A stretch of 64,000 nt of DNA from contig NZ_FQUS01000005.1 of the NCBI RefSeq assembly GCF_900129315.1, positions 62,001 to 126,000 on the forward strand, written 5' to 3'. The translations under genes were made by a program, and so were the position numbers. The stretch is from Fodinibius roseus (GTDB lineage: Bacteria > Bacteroidota > Rhodothermia > Balneolales > Balneolaceae). Under the pieces are notes generated by a model that was given only the letters and a program-made list of their open reading frames with translations, made no database searches and was not told the origin of the DNA. Below, piece after piece: positions 27,874-37,214 of the stretch (position 1 is the first letter of the stretch; every line of letters begins with the position of its first letter).

Positions 27874-29241
27874 TTAGTTTGCTGAAATTTCAGAGAGAGG
27901 CGTGCCGATGAGGCGTTCCACTTCGGCTACGGCCCGGTTGTATTCGGCCAGGGCCCGGATGTAGCGAGTGCGCGTCGAAAACAGCGTGCGCTGGGCATCC
28001 AGTACTTCCAGGTAATCGAACTTACCCTGCCGGTAACCGGTCTGGGCCGCCTCAAAAGCCGTTTGAGCGCCGGGTAGTACCTGTTCTTGCAGCTGGTTGA
28101 CTTCGTTGGCAGCTGCTTCCAGCCGGTTATAAGCTGTTTGCAGGGCCTTGTAGGTTTGTGAGACAGCCGCTTCCCGTTGGGCTTCCTCTCGACTGAGTTC
28201 ATACTTAGCCGCCTTGATATTTCCCTGATTGCGATCAAAAAAAGGCAGTGGGATGGAAACACCCACGATAGCGGCGCTGGCTCCCAAATCTTCAGCGCGT
28301 TTGTATCCGCCGCTCACGGTGATGTCGGGAATGCCTCTGGCTTGTGCGAGGTCAAGGGCTGATTCGCGCTGCTGCAGTTCGGTAGCCCAGCGCGCTATAT
28401 CGGGATTGCGCTGGATATAAGCTTGCACTTTGGCGTAAGCAGGAACCGCCGAGGGCATGCTCAGCTGCCCTTTTAACTGCTTAAACTCCGGTTGCTCACT
28501 TCCCCAGTAAGAGGCCAGCGAGCTACGAGCGGATTCCCACTGGTTGCGGGCATTCTCCAGATCTATTTTAGCACGGGAAAGCTCTACTTGTGCTTTGATC
28601 TGTGCCAGTTTGGAGACTTTTCCGGCCTCTACTTGGGCAGTTATGGAATCGTACAGGTTTTGGGCTACATCGACGAGCTCTTTTTGTTGCTGCCACTGTC
28701 GCTGAGCTTCCAGTGCTGAGATATAAGCTTTGGTAACGCCGGTGAGCACGTCAAGCCGTTGGGCTTCATAATCCCAGCCGGCCAGTTTTTTGGTGGCATC
28801 GGCCAATCGTTTGCGCTTGAGTCGATCAGCACCCAGCAGGATCTTTTGTCCCAATTTGACAGTCACTTCTCGTCCGTCGTACCCTTCGAAGGGACCCGTG
28901 CCGCCAAAGTTTTCCATTTCGGCATTCAGCCGCGGATTCGGAAGCAGGGAAGCCTGAATACGTTCGGCTTCCTTCACGCGTACTTGCCAGCCGTAGCTTT
29001 GCAGCCGCGGATTTTCCAGCAGGGCTTTGGACAGCGCATCTGAGAAGGTCAGCGTATCTGAAATAGTAACCCTGGATGCGGTATCCAGCGGATTAACATT
29101 CTGATTTAGAGCGAGAGACGCCTCATAGGTTTGGTCTCCCAGTGTGCTTTCCGATGGTGGTTCGATAAGTGTTTCTTCTGTGGCGCAACCGGCAGCAAGC
29201 ACGAGCATGCCGAGGGCCAGTAGTGGGGCAAATAATTTCAT
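27874..29241 (-). CDS. czcC: TolC-family outer-membrane channel, CzcC type
   Basis: A 455-residue outer-membrane factor of the metal exporter. It is a lipoprotein: MKLFAPLLALGMLVLAAGC with Cys19. The two tandem TolC repeats are visible as long coiled-coil stretches, with SDALSKALLENPRLQSYGWQ opening the first and VQAYIQRNPDIARWATELQQ the second, and the closing region TGYRQGKFDYLEVLDAQRTL is a family hallmark. First gene of the czcCBA operon: the likely czcB start (27845) lies 28 bases downstream. A 9-bp inverted repeat sits about 90 bases before its ATG. Confidence 0.92.
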   Translation of the reverse strand: MKLFAPLLALGMLVLAAGCATEETLIEPPSESTLGDQTYEASLALNQNVNPLDTASRVTISDTLTFSDALSKALLENPRLQSYGWQVRVKEAERIQASLLPNPRLNAEMENFGGTGPFEGYDGREVTVKLGQKILLGADRLKRKRLADATKKLAGWDYEAQRLDVLTGVTKAYISALEAQRQWQQQKELVDVAQNLYDSITAQVEAGKVSKLAQIKAQVELSRAKIDLENARNQWESARSSLASYWGSEQPEFKQLKGQLSMPSAVPAYAKVQAYIQRNPDIARWATELQQRESALDLAQARGIPDITVSGGYKRAEDLGASAAIVGVSIPLPFFDRNQGNIKAAKYELSREEAQREAAVSQTYKALQTAYNRLEAAANEVNQLQEQVLPGAQTAFEAAQTGYRQGKFDYLEVLDAQRTLFSTRTRYIRALAEYNRAVAEVERLIGTPLSEISAN

Positions 29242-29327
29242 ATAATCCAGCCACTTTTTTAAACGTTATAGAGAGGCAAGAAAAGGCCGGCTATCAATTA
29301 TCTCTGTCACCACTATGGATGGCAGTA

Positions 29328-29356
29328 ATAAAGCTGCATAAGGAATACAGCTTTAT
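29328..29356. promoter_or_regulatory. Inverted repeat upstream of czcC, candidate operator
   Basis: ATAAAGCTG (29328-29336) and CAGCTTTAT (29348-29356) form a perfect 9-bp inverted repeat with an 11-base spacer, 87 bases before the czcC start. The size suits a dimeric regulator site. The rest of the 303-base spacer (29242-29544) shows no credible gene. Confidence 0.35.
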
Positions 29357-29544
29357 AACAGAAAATCGATGAAGAATACAGTTGTGATAATCCGGCCGAC
29401 TTGCTGGTAAAGGGTATAGCCCGTATTGCTCATTCCGAAAATAAAGCCAGTCATAGCGCCAAAATTGGCTTGTGGACTGCCCAGATCTTATCAAATATTC
29501 GCGTCCGGGAGTGAGAAATACGGGATAGGTAAGGCTGGATTGGC

Positions 29545-30009
29545 CTAATTCAGCAGAACGACTGTCTTGAGAGAAGTAACAATTACACTTTCAATAGCAG
29601 GAGGGACAAAAGATATGAATTGAAAAACTCGCGACCGAGACAGTTCCTCAACTTTTGTATTCAGTATTCCATTCAGAGCACGTAGCGTTCGGTCCTGGTC
29701 AAATCGTGTTATTTGTTGTTTTTTGGAACAAATAAATGAGAGGGGAACATCGTTATGGCTATCCCGGGGGGAACCGATAGTAGGTGTTTCATGATGATGC
29801 GAAGCATCGGCATGAATAGTATCTTCTGAGGGAATAGAGAGAAAAGATCCTGCTTCGGACTCTATATTTACCTTTCCATCATCTTCAATACATAGCACCA
29901 AAGCATCTGTGAAGCCATGGATGCTAAAAAAATGCAGACTGAACAGTACCAGATAGAACAGGGTAATCCTTTTGATTCCTTTTCGGTATGTGGATCTGAA
30001 CTGGTGCAT
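29545..30009 (-). CDS. Exported small protein with His/Cys residues, unknown family, upstream of czcCBA
   Basis: A 154-residue protein. The N-terminus KGIKRITLFYLVLFSLHFFS is a basic then hydrophobic signal or anchor. After it come VLCIEDDGKVNIE, an acidic stretch with HADASHHHE, and FICSKKQQ, so two Cys and a His cluster are exposed to the periplasm. The C-terminal SFVPPAIESVIVTSLKTVVLL is hydrophobic. It lies upstream of czcCBA in the same direction, separated by ~300 bases. The residues suggest metal sensing or binding, but no family is recognised. Base composition is AT-rich like the CDF end of the cluster. Confidence 0.7.
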   Translation of the reverse strand: MHQFRSTYRKGIKRITLFYLVLFSLHFFSIHGFTDALVLCIEDDGKVNIESEAGSFLSIPSEDTIHADASHHHETPTIGSPRDSHNDVPLSFICSKKQQITRFDQDRTLRALNGILNTKVEELSRSRVFQFISFVPPAIESVIVTSLKTVVLLN

Positions 30010-30218
30010 TCACATCATTGGTGCGTCAATTAACAATTCTGAATATAGAAAATTTCAGTACCGATTAAAATCTACCTATGCAAAGCTTCGATAGTCTATA
30101 ATTATTTTCTCCCTATCCCATGTCGTGGGCGTGGAAGGATAACGCGTTTTCTTATCCAATTTTTCGACCTTTTCCCCAAAGGATAATGGCAATGGTCAGG
30201 GAAGGAGTGACCCGCAGG

Positions 30219-32459
30219 TTACTGTGCCAAAGGATCGGGGCGAAGCTGGAATTTATAGACTTTGCTCGTCGTGCCTTTGCCGCCTTCCATGTGAAAGGGC
30301 GCACGGGTGCTGACGGTTGCCCAGATACCGCGTCCCTTCCAGCCGGCATCCGGGTCGTCAATCCGTCCGTCCATCCATTTGGTATAGAATCCCATCGGGT
30401 AGGGGACGCGGAGTACGATCCATTCCCCGTCTTTCAGGACTAACAGACCTTCTGATTCATTACCGGTATTGATCGGAGTGTTCTCGCCGAGGCCCAGTGT
30501 GTTAAATTGATCCACCCATGTGTAGTAGCTGGATTCCGCGCTGCCGGAACCATCCACCCCGTTAACCTGGGGGAGAGGCTCGGTGTAAAATGTCCACCCT
30601 TCGCGGCAGTGCTGTCCCGTTGCTCCCGGACCGTTAAGCGGTCCCTCGCACTTCTCCCGGTCAAAGCTGGCCATGTGCCCGCTTGCAAGCGCCACCCAGG
30701 CCACCCCGTTGCGGTCGATATCCATGCCGCGGGGAGAAAAGCCTTCTATGGGCTCGCCTTCGTTATTCAGGGGCAGCTCGTAGAGTTCAGCCAACGCTGT
30801 CTCAGAGGGATTATTGCCGGGCTCCAGCCTGACGACCGCTCCGGGATAGCCCAGCGAAGATCCCCAGACCGAACCGTCCGGGGCCGGGGCAACAGCGTAA
30901 AAGCCGTTTGTAATGCGCTTGTCCATCGTCGAATCGACAGGTTCGCCGGGTTCCACATAGTCATCCCGCCGGCCGTTGCCGTTGGTATCGAGAATAAGGG
31001 GGGTCCACCCCTGCGAGGCCTCCTCGTCCCCGGTTTCATCGAATTTTTTGGTATCGAGCCAGCCGACCACTTCGCCGCCGCCGCTCGTCCACAGCGTATT
31101 ATTCTTATCCTCGGCAAACATCAGGTGATGCGTGCTGAAGCAGGTGCTGATATGCGTATAGTCCTTTGTCTCCGGGTCATAGACTCCGAGGTGCCGGTAT
31201 GCCCGGTCCAGGGGAAACTGTTGAGCTGAGGGGTGATCCGATCCTTCTTTACAGAAATCAGGGTTGTCAGGGGGACGAACGGTGGCGGTCACCCAAACGC
31301 GTCCCTCTCCGTCAAACATGGGATTGTGGACATTGGCCTTGCTGTCCCACAGCAGTTCGTCGCCCCAGTACGGCGAAGGCTGCGGCATCGACTGCGCTGC
31401 CGCCGGCTTAGTCTCCGGGTCGCGTACGGTCAGCGGCACCCGGCTCGTATCGTGTATTACCGGGTCCAGCACCGGCAGGTAATCTGCACTCAGCTCCAGG
31501 GCGCCATAGAGCCGGCCGTTGGCGTTGACGGTGGGGTCCCTCCGGTCGGTGGAGACCAGGTCGTGCAGGTAGGCCTCCGGGTCGGCCCAATCCCACTGTG
31601 TAATGACGACATTCCGCTCCACCCCCTCGGGCCGTGGCGGCTGCGGGGGTACTTCTCCCGCGGAAATACGGTCGGTCCAGTCTGCAAACATTTCGAGGGT
31701 TGCCTCGCTGCCCAGCCGCTGGACGCTCGAGATCATACTGCCTCCGGCCTGTCCCGACTGCAGGCGCCGCCTCCAGGCATCTTCCGAAGAATTGAAGTTA
31801 TCAAGATCAAAGGAATCATGAAACTCCCGCGTCCCTTTGCTGCCAAGCTGGTGACAGGCCATGCAATTGCCCGACTTGATGTTTCGAAGGTAATCGGCCT
31901 GGGTTTCGATGTTGGGGGAGAGGCCATTGCCGTCGGGGCCACTGCCCGGGAATTCCTCTTCGCCGGGGACGTCAATCAGGGAAAACCAGTAGCCGGCCGG
32001 GTAGTATTCCGCCGCGGCCTGTTCATCGGGAGCTTGCACCGCTTCGAGGTCAAGGTTTTTGCCGGGCGTGGCATCTTGCTTCGGCGAGTCCACCAGCCCG
32101 TAGCCACGTACCCATACGCTATAGTTGGCGTCCGGGAGATCGGGGATAAGGTAACGTCCTTCTGCATCGGTGACTACAATCCTGGCGAACCGGGTGGAGA
32201 GGTCATAGGTCTCCGCAATCACCCAGACCCCTGCTTCCGGTCCGTCGGGACCGGTGACCACGCCTCCGAGGTCATTATCATCCACCTGTAGCGGTGCCTG
32301 CTGGGTGCCGGAATTACAGGCGATTAATCCTGAAAGGAGGATGACCATTGTGACGTAGTGCAAGGTCTTTGATATGATATTGCGTAGCTCCCTATGAAAA
32401 TTATGAAATACTGAATTGTATGGTAGTGATGGAGAGGGGTTGTCTGGATTCATGGCCAT
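30219..32459 (-). CDS. Lipoprotein with carboxypeptidase-regulatory domain, one cytochrome c motif and a propeller
   Basis: A 746-residue predicted lipoprotein. Residues ~33-48 are hydrophobic and end LLSGLIAC (Cys48), so the true start may be later than the ATG at 32459. Domains in order: a Carboxypeptidase D-like beta-sandwich (about 65-125: VVTGPDGPEAGVWV to DANYSVWVRGY), a heme-binding motif CMACH at 199-203 in a short helical region, and a long C-terminal beta-propeller region with WVTATVRPPDN, GSVWGSSLGYPG and NGVAWVALASGH, recalling Vgb/lyase-type propellers. It probably sits in the outer membrane or periplasm and passes one electron. Substrate unknown. Monocistronic as far as seen. 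Confidence 0.72.
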   Translation of the reverse strand: MAMNPDNPSPSLPYNSVFHNFHRELRNIISKTLHYVTMVILLSGLIACNSGTQQAPLQVDDNDLGGVVTGPDGPEAGVWVIAETYDLSTRFARIVVTDAEGRYLIPDLPDANYSVWVRGYGLVDSPKQDATPGKNLDLEAVQAPDEQAAAEYYPAGYWFSLIDVPGEEEFPGSGPDGNGLSPNIETQADYLRNIKSGNCMACHQLGSKGTREFHDSFDLDNFNSSEDAWRRRLQSGQAGGSMISSVQRLGSEATLEMFADWTDRISAGEVPPQPPRPEGVERNVVITQWDWADPEAYLHDLVSTDRRDPTVNANGRLYGALELSADYLPVLDPVIHDTSRVPLTVRDPETKPAAAQSMPQPSPYWGDELLWDSKANVHNPMFDGEGRVWVTATVRPPDNPDFCKEGSDHPSAQQFPLDRAYRHLGVYDPETKDYTHISTCFSTHHLMFAEDKNNTLWTSGGGEVVGWLDTKKFDETGDEEASQGWTPLILDTNGNGRRDDYVEPGEPVDSTMDKRITNGFYAVAPAPDGSVWGSSLGYPGAVVRLEPGNNPSETALAELYELPLNNEGEPIEGFSPRGMDIDRNGVAWVALASGHMASFDREKCEGPLNGPGATGQHCREGWTFYTEPLPQVNGVDGSGSAESSYYTWVDQFNTLGLGENTPINTGNESEGLLVLKDGEWIVLRVPYPMGFYTKWMDGRIDDPDAGWKGRGIWATVSTRAPFHMEGGKGTTSKVYKFQLRPDPLAQ

Positions 32460-32848
32460 TGTTTCTTTTGAGTAAAAAGGTTAGAGCGTACCGGCAGAAG
32501 ATCAACGTGAAAGTTGGTATCCAGCAGCTACCAAAGCAGCCATCAGATCATTATTTAAATGTTTATGCCCTCACGTTCCCGGATCCATAAACAGATTACA
32601 GATATTAAGATTATGCTATTTTCCCTGTGTTGTCAATTTCTCAAACCGCATAACGTATCCCGTGCTTATAAAGGACGTGATGCTTATGAACTATTTATGG
32701 TATATAGCAACACTGAAAGAATACTATTTGTAAAGGCCATAGGCAAGTAAAGGGAGAAAAGAGATTTCTCTCAGCTGGTTGTATCGCACCACTTTGGCGA
32801 ACCAAAAATAGTCGTGGAATAGGAGATTAAATTAACTGAACCGACCGC
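32460..32848. other. Intergenic region between the heme lipoprotein and fur-family gene
   Basis: A 389-base spacer upstream of the lipoprotein gene and downstream of the fur-family gene. One 63-codon frame on the plus strand has no coding character. No RNA gene or strong terminator is seen. Confidence 0.4.
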
Positions 32849-33352
32849 TTAGCCGACTTTGGATTTCTTGCCGGATTTGACTTCCCGGCGGCGGGAACAC
32901 GCTTCTTCATCCTCGCAGGTGCCGAAGAAATGCAGCGAATGGCCGGAGATATTGAAATCATGGATCTTCTCCATCATCGTCTGGATCTCCTGGATGCGGG
33001 GATCACAGAATTCTATCACCGCCCCGCATTCCTGGCAGATAATATGATCGTGCTGCTGGTAGGCATACGCGCGCTCGTAGTAATACTGGTTTTCGCCGAA
33101 CTGCTGGCGCTGTACCAGTCCGCATTCCACCAGCAGGTCCAGCGTATTATAGACCGTGGCCCGTGAAACCCGGGTGCCGCCATCCTTCATGTTAAAAAAA
33201 ATGTCATCGGCATCGAAGTGACCGTCGGCCCGGTAAATTTCACCGAGCACCATAAAGCGCTCAGGCGTCTGTCGCTGGTTGTGTTCTTTCAAATAGGAGC
33301 TGAAAATCTCCTTTACCAAATCAATTGTTTCTTCGTTTGCTGGATGAGCCAT
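32849..33352 (-). CDS. Fur-family metalloregulator
   Basis: A 167-residue regulator from the ATG at 33352 (MAHPANEETIDL); an upstream frame to 33400 lacks family likeness. The winged helix contains RQTPERFMVLGEIY and RVSRATVYNTLDLLVECGLV (recognition helix). The dimerisation domain has HDHIICQECGAVIEFCD with the CxxC of the structural zinc site, and a second Cys pair, C-x5-C, in FGTCEDEEACSRR. It binds a metal or peroxide signal and represses promoters. Whether it is Fur, Zur or PerR is not decided from sequence. It is divergent from the acyl-CoA ligase and is the only metalloregulator in this window near the czc cluster. Confidence 0.9.
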   Translation of the reverse strand: MAHPANEETIDLVKEIFSSYLKEHNQRQTPERFMVLGEIYRADGHFDADDIFFNMKDGGTRVSRATVYNTLDLLVECGLVQRQQFGENQYYYERAYAYQQHDHIICQECGAVIEFCDPRIQEIQTMMEKIHDFNISGHSLHFFGTCEDEEACSRRREVKSGKKSKVG

Positions 33353-33533
33353 GAGAGTATATTTTCTTTTACTATTGAAAGTAATATAAGGAATTGGCAC
33401 ACCTTATAAAACACTATTGCGGCCGGGCTTTGGTATATATTGCTGAACTTTCCATTCAGAATGTTATATTCGGTTTGTAAGCGCCGTTTTGTGATCAGGT
33501 CACACAGGTAACGATAATTAACCGAAGAGATTT

Positions 33534-35417
33534 ATGCCAACTGTTGTAGCGTTTGAAACTCTGACGGAGTTGTTTCTTAATCTAAAGAAAAAGTATGAAG
33601 AGGATACGAAGAAAACGGCTTTTGCCCGAAAACCTTCGTCGGATGAACCGTATGAGACGATTTCGTGGGATGAGGTTGCCGGCGATGTTCAGACGCTGTC
33701 CGCATACCTGGTAAGACATGGTATTGAGGCCGGCGACCGTGTGGCCATCCTCAGTGAAAACCGCTACGAGTGGGCGGTTTTTGATCTGGCGCTTCAGCTG
33801 ATTGGCGCCGTTAATGTGTCGCTGTATACGTCGCTGCCTGCGGGACAGGTTAAATATATTCTTCAGAACTCGGAGGCGAAGATGTTTTTCGTCTCTACGG
33901 GTATTCAGCTGAAAAAAGCCCGGGAAATTTTTGAGGATTGCGAACATCTCAATCGCATTATAGCATTTGATAAGCCCAATATTGAGAGCTACCTGGATGG
34001 TCCGTACGTCATGCTGTTTGATGAGGTAATGGCAGAGGGACTAAAGTTATATCCACAGCTCGAGCAGGAGATCGATAACCGGAGCAAAGCGGTGGAGCCG
34101 GAAGACCTGGCAACCCTTATTTACACGTCCGGCACGACGGGTCAGCCGAAAGGCGCTATGCTGACCCATCGCAATATCGTGAGCAATATCAAGGCGGCTC
34201 ACCAGATGATTCATATCACCGAAAAGGACCGCTGCCTCTCTTTTTTGCCGCTCTGCCACTCGTTCGAACGCACGGCGGGACATTATGCCATGATGGCTGC
34301 CGGGGCGGAGATCTATTATGCCGAGAGCGTCGATACGGTTGCTAAAAACATGACCGAAGCACAGCCCACCATCATCATAAGCGTACCACGGCTGTTTGAA
34401 AAAATTTACAACCTGGTGAAAAAAAGTGTGGAAGAGGGGACGGCTATCAAGCAGAAGATATTTGAATGGGCCCAGAGGGTGGGACAAGAGTATGCAGGCG
34501 GGGAGCGGGGATGGGTCTCAGTCCAGAAAAAAGTGGCGGACAAACTGGTATTTGACAAGCTGAAAGAGCGTACCGGCGGAAGAATCCGCTTTTTTGTCTC
34601 GGGAGGGGCCGCCCTGCCTCCAAAGATCGGTGATTTCTTTATGGGCGCGGGACTGCATATTATAGAAGGATATGGCCTCACGGAAACGTCCCCCATCATG
34701 TGTTGCAATACGCTCGGAGATGAACGGATGGGTACGGTGGGCAAGGTGCTGCCAGGCGTCACGGTAGCCATACAGCGCCTTGAAGACAGTAAGATTGTGG
34801 CCGAAATGAGTGGGGAAGACTATCCGACCGACCTTAATTCGGAGCAGGGGGAGATCCTCTGCAGGGGACCCAATGTGATGGAAGGCTATTGGAAAAATGA
34901 TCAGGCCACCCGTGAGATGATTGATGAAGACGATTTCCTGCATACCGGCGATGTGGGACGTTTTACAGAGGGGAATCTGCAAATCACGGATCGCATTAAG
35001 CACATGATCGTAAACGCCGGCGGTAAAAATATCTACCCGGGTCCCATCGAAGACCTGTTTAAAACGAGCAAATGGATTGATCAGCTTATGATGGTCGGGG
35101 AGCGGCGGACCTATATGGCGGCGTTGATCGTCCCCGATTTTGAGGCGCTTCAAGATTTTGCCAGGGAGGGGGAATTACGCTATGATTCAACAGAGGAGCT
35201 AATTGCCAAGGAAGAGGTCCAAAATATCTACCGCAGGGAGATTCGGAATCAATCGCGTGAGCTGGCTTCCCACGAGAAAATTCGGGATTTCCGGCTGGTG
35301 CCAAACGAGTTTACGGTGGAGACCGGTGAGCTAACGCCGACGTTAAAGATTAAACGACGGATTGTCGAAGATAAGTACGACTATTTAATCGATGATATCT
35401 TTGATAATGATGATTGA
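33534..35417 (+). CDS. Long-chain acyl-CoA synthetase (AMP-dependent ligase)
   Basis: A 627-residue ANL-superfamily ligase of the FAA1/long-chain type, activating fatty acids to acyl-CoA through acyl-AMP. P-loop YTSGTTGQPKGAMLTHRN, A5 motif EGYGLTETSPIM, and A7/A8 HTGDVGRF ... ITDRIKHMIVNAGGKNIYP are intact; the last is the long-chain ligase signature with the hinge Lys. No signal peptide; peripheral inner-membrane association is likely. The first ATG at 33534 gives the expected N-terminus. A small membrane protein follows 30 bases later, probably in the same transcript. Confidence 0.93.
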   Translation: MPTVVAFETLTELFLNLKKKYEEDTKKTAFARKPSSDEPYETISWDEVAGDVQTLSAYLVRHGIEAGDRVAILSENRYEWAVFDLALQLIGAVNVSLYTSLPAGQVKYILQNSEAKMFFVSTGIQLKKAREIFEDCEHLNRIIAFDKPNIESYLDGPYVMLFDEVMAEGLKLYPQLEQEIDNRSKAVEPEDLATLIYTSGTTGQPKGAMLTHRNIVSNIKAAHQMIHITEKDRCLSFLPLCHSFERTAGHYAMMAAGAEIYYAESVDTVAKNMTEAQPTIIISVPRLFEKIYNLVKKSVEEGTAIKQKIFEWAQRVGQEYAGGERGWVSVQKKVADKLVFDKLKERTGGRIRFFVSGGAALPPKIGDFFMGAGLHIIEGYGLTETSPIMCCNTLGDERMGTVGKVLPGVTVAIQRLEDSKIVAEMSGEDYPTDLNSEQGEILCRGPNVMEGYWKNDQATREMIDEDDFLHTGDVGRFTEGNLQITDRIKHMIVNAGGKNIYPGPIEDLFKTSKWIDQLMMVGERRTYMAALIVPDFEALQDFAREGELRYDSTEELIAKEEVQNIYRREIRNQSRELASHEKIRDFRLVPNEFTVETGELTPTLKIKRRIVEDKYDYLIDDIFDNDD

Positions 35418-35447
35418 TTGTAGGTAGGCAGATATTCAACCGGTATT

Positions 35448-35948
35448 ATGTTCATGTCCTATTCGATTTTCTATTGGGTCCATATTGTTTCTTATATAGC
35501 TTGGCTGTTTGCGTTGGCGGCAAGTCTTTTTTTAGCCTCCAAAGTCCGCGCGGAGAAGAATGACCGCCGGAAACAACTATATATGAAGTGGGAACGGCTG
35601 GCCACCGATACCGGGGCCCATCTGGGAGCGATTGGTATTTTAATTTCGGGCGCCGCTATGGCCTCTCTTCCCGTTGGCCCCCGATGGGGGTGGTTTAATG
35701 TTCAGCTTTATCCCTGGCTGGCACTGAAGCAGGGGTTCTTTATACTTATTTTGGTGCTGGTAGTGCTATCGATGCGCCGCAGCAGCGCTTTTAGAAAGGC
35801 ACTGAAGCGGGAACGGGAGGAAAAAGAGCGAACAAATGATACCATTCGCAAGCGATGGTCGTCCGCCTACCGGATGTCGCTGCTGGTGTACCTGCTGGTA
35901 GTGATCAATACCTTTTTGGGACTGGTGAAACCGTATCTGTTGGGTTAA
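35448..35948 (+). CDS. Four-helix integral membrane protein, unknown family
   Basis: A 166-residue protein with four hydrophobic segments (about 8-28, 58-75, 86-107, 142-162) and basic loops, notably a charged run KALKREREEKERTNDTIRKR between helices 3 and 4. His11 in YWVHIVSYIAW and His56 in TGAHLGAIG recall heme- or copper-coordinating positions in CopD/DUF2269-like proteins, but this is weak. A second ATG at 35454 may be the start. It follows the acyl-CoA ligase closely. Confidence 0.75.
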   Translation: MFMSYSIFYWVHIVSYIAWLFALAASLFLASKVRAEKNDRRKQLYMKWERLATDTGAHLGAIGILISGAAMASLPVGPRWGWFNVQLYPWLALKQGFFILILVLVVLSMRRSSAFRKALKREREEKERTNDTIRKRWSSAYRMSLLVYLLVVINTFLGLVKPYLLG

Positions 35949-36035
35949 GGAATCCGGTCTTCTGTAACCCCGCAGGGCGAAGTATAAAATGGAAGGTTGA
36001 ACGTGACAGGTTCAGCGGCTTGGCAGTACATATGG

Positions 36036-37196
36036 TCATGCGGGCGTTGCTTTCGCCATGCGGTTTACCACGACTTCGAGCTTCTCAACAAGAAAGTCGA
36101 TATCTTCCGTTGTATTATCTTTACCCATGCTGATGCGAATGCTGGAGTTGGCCACCTCGGGCTTAAGCCCGATACCGTCGAGTACATGCGAGGGTTCCAC
36201 CGTCCCGGAGGTACAGGCCGATCCGTTGGATACGCAGATGCCCTCCACATCCAGATTCAGGAGCAGCATTTCACCATCAAGTCCCCCCTGGGTATTGGGG
36301 AACGCAAGGTTGACGATGTGAGGCACGGCGGCTTCGGTGGCACCGTTAACCTGGTAGCGCCCGCCGAACGTGTCATCAAGTGCTGTTACCAGGTGTTGCC
36401 GCAACTGCTTAAAGTGCGCACGGTGTTGCTGCATCTCTTCCACGCACAGCTCAAATGCTTTAGCCAGTCCCACAATGCCCGGCACATTCAGCGTACCGCC
36501 CCGGCGGCGTCGCTCCTGGGAACCACCGTGCATCCAGGGAAGCCATGGGGTAGCGTGGCGCATATAAAGCACACCGATACCCTTGGGGCCATAGATCTTA
36601 TGGCCGCTTATGCTGAGGAAATCAAGTCCCAGGTCATTCACATCCACCGGCAGTTTTCCGATGCTTTGGACCGTATCCGAATGAAAGGGGACCTGGCGTG
36701 CTTCGCAGACTTCCGAAATCTCTTTCAACGGGTTAATGGTACCGATTTCGTTGTTTACATGCATCAGTGAAACGAGGGCCGTGTCGTCGGTGATGGCTTC
36801 GGCCACTTTTTCCGGCTGAATGATGCCGTCGGCATCCGGCTCAACATAGACCGGCCGGACTCCCTTTCGTTTGAGCGCTTCGGCCGTATGAAGAACCGCA
36901 TGGTGCTCCAGGGGCGAGGTAATAATTTCTGTTTTGCCCGTTGCGTTGACAGCGCCCTTGATTGCAGCGTTGTCGCTTTCCGTGCCACCGCTGGTAAAAA
37001 TAATTTCCGCGGGCTCTGCCCCGATGAGTTCTGCAATGGTTTCCCGCGCCTCTTCGACGGCTACCTTGGCTTTATTACCCCGCTGGTGGGCGGAATTGGC
37101 ATTGCCATAGTGTTCGGTGAAATAAGGCTTCATTGCTTTCAATACGCGCTCGTCAAGCGGCGTTGTGGCAGCATGGTCAAAATAAACGGTTTTCAT
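36036..37196 (-). CDS. Cysteine desulfurase (NifS/IscS family)
   Basis: A 386-residue PLP enzyme from the ATG at 37196 (MKTVYFDHAATTPLD) that takes sulfur from cysteine for Fe-S clusters and thio-modified tRNA. Motifs: TSGGTESDNAAIKG, EHHAVLHTAEAL, MHVNNEIGTINPL, HSDTVQSIGKLPVDV, the PLP Lys in SISGHKIYGPKGIG, and the active-site Cys loop SNGSACTSGTVEPSHVL. The short SACTSG loop fits the class I (IscS/NifS) type. No iscU or iscA neighbours, so its partner scaffold is encoded elsewhere. An upstream ATG at 37214 would add six residues. Confidence 0.94.
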   Translation of the reverse strand: MKTVYFDHAATTPLDERVLKAMKPYFTEHYGNANSAHQRGNKAKVAVEEARETIAELIGAEPAEIIFTSGGTESDNAAIKGAVNATGKTEIITSPLEHHAVLHTAEALKRKGVRPVYVEPDADGIIQPEKVAEAITDDTALVSLMHVNNEIGTINPLKEISEVCEARQVPFHSDTVQSIGKLPVDVNDLGLDFLSISGHKIYGPKGIGVLYMRHATPWLPWMHGGSQERRRRGGTLNVPGIVGLAKAFELCVEEMQQHRAHFKQLRQHLVTALDDTFGGRYQVNGATEAAVPHIVNLAFPNTQGGLDGEMLLLNLDVEGICVSNGSACTSGTVEPSHVLDGIGLKPEVANSSIRISMGKDNTTEDIDFLVEKLEVVVNRMAKATPA

Positions 37197-37214
37197 GACT
37201 CCGGTTTTACTCAT

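Noticed and set aside
29294-29494. 66-codon minus-strand frame before czcC
   Set aside because: No coding character, and it overlaps the candidate operator; treated as regulatory spacer.
31233-32291. 352-codon open frame on the plus strand
   Set aside because: Antisense to the heme lipoprotein, whose CMACH and propeller motifs are clear.
32559-32750. 63-codon frame in the spacer at 32.6 kb
   Set aside because: No domain and AT-rich random composition; not supported as a gene.
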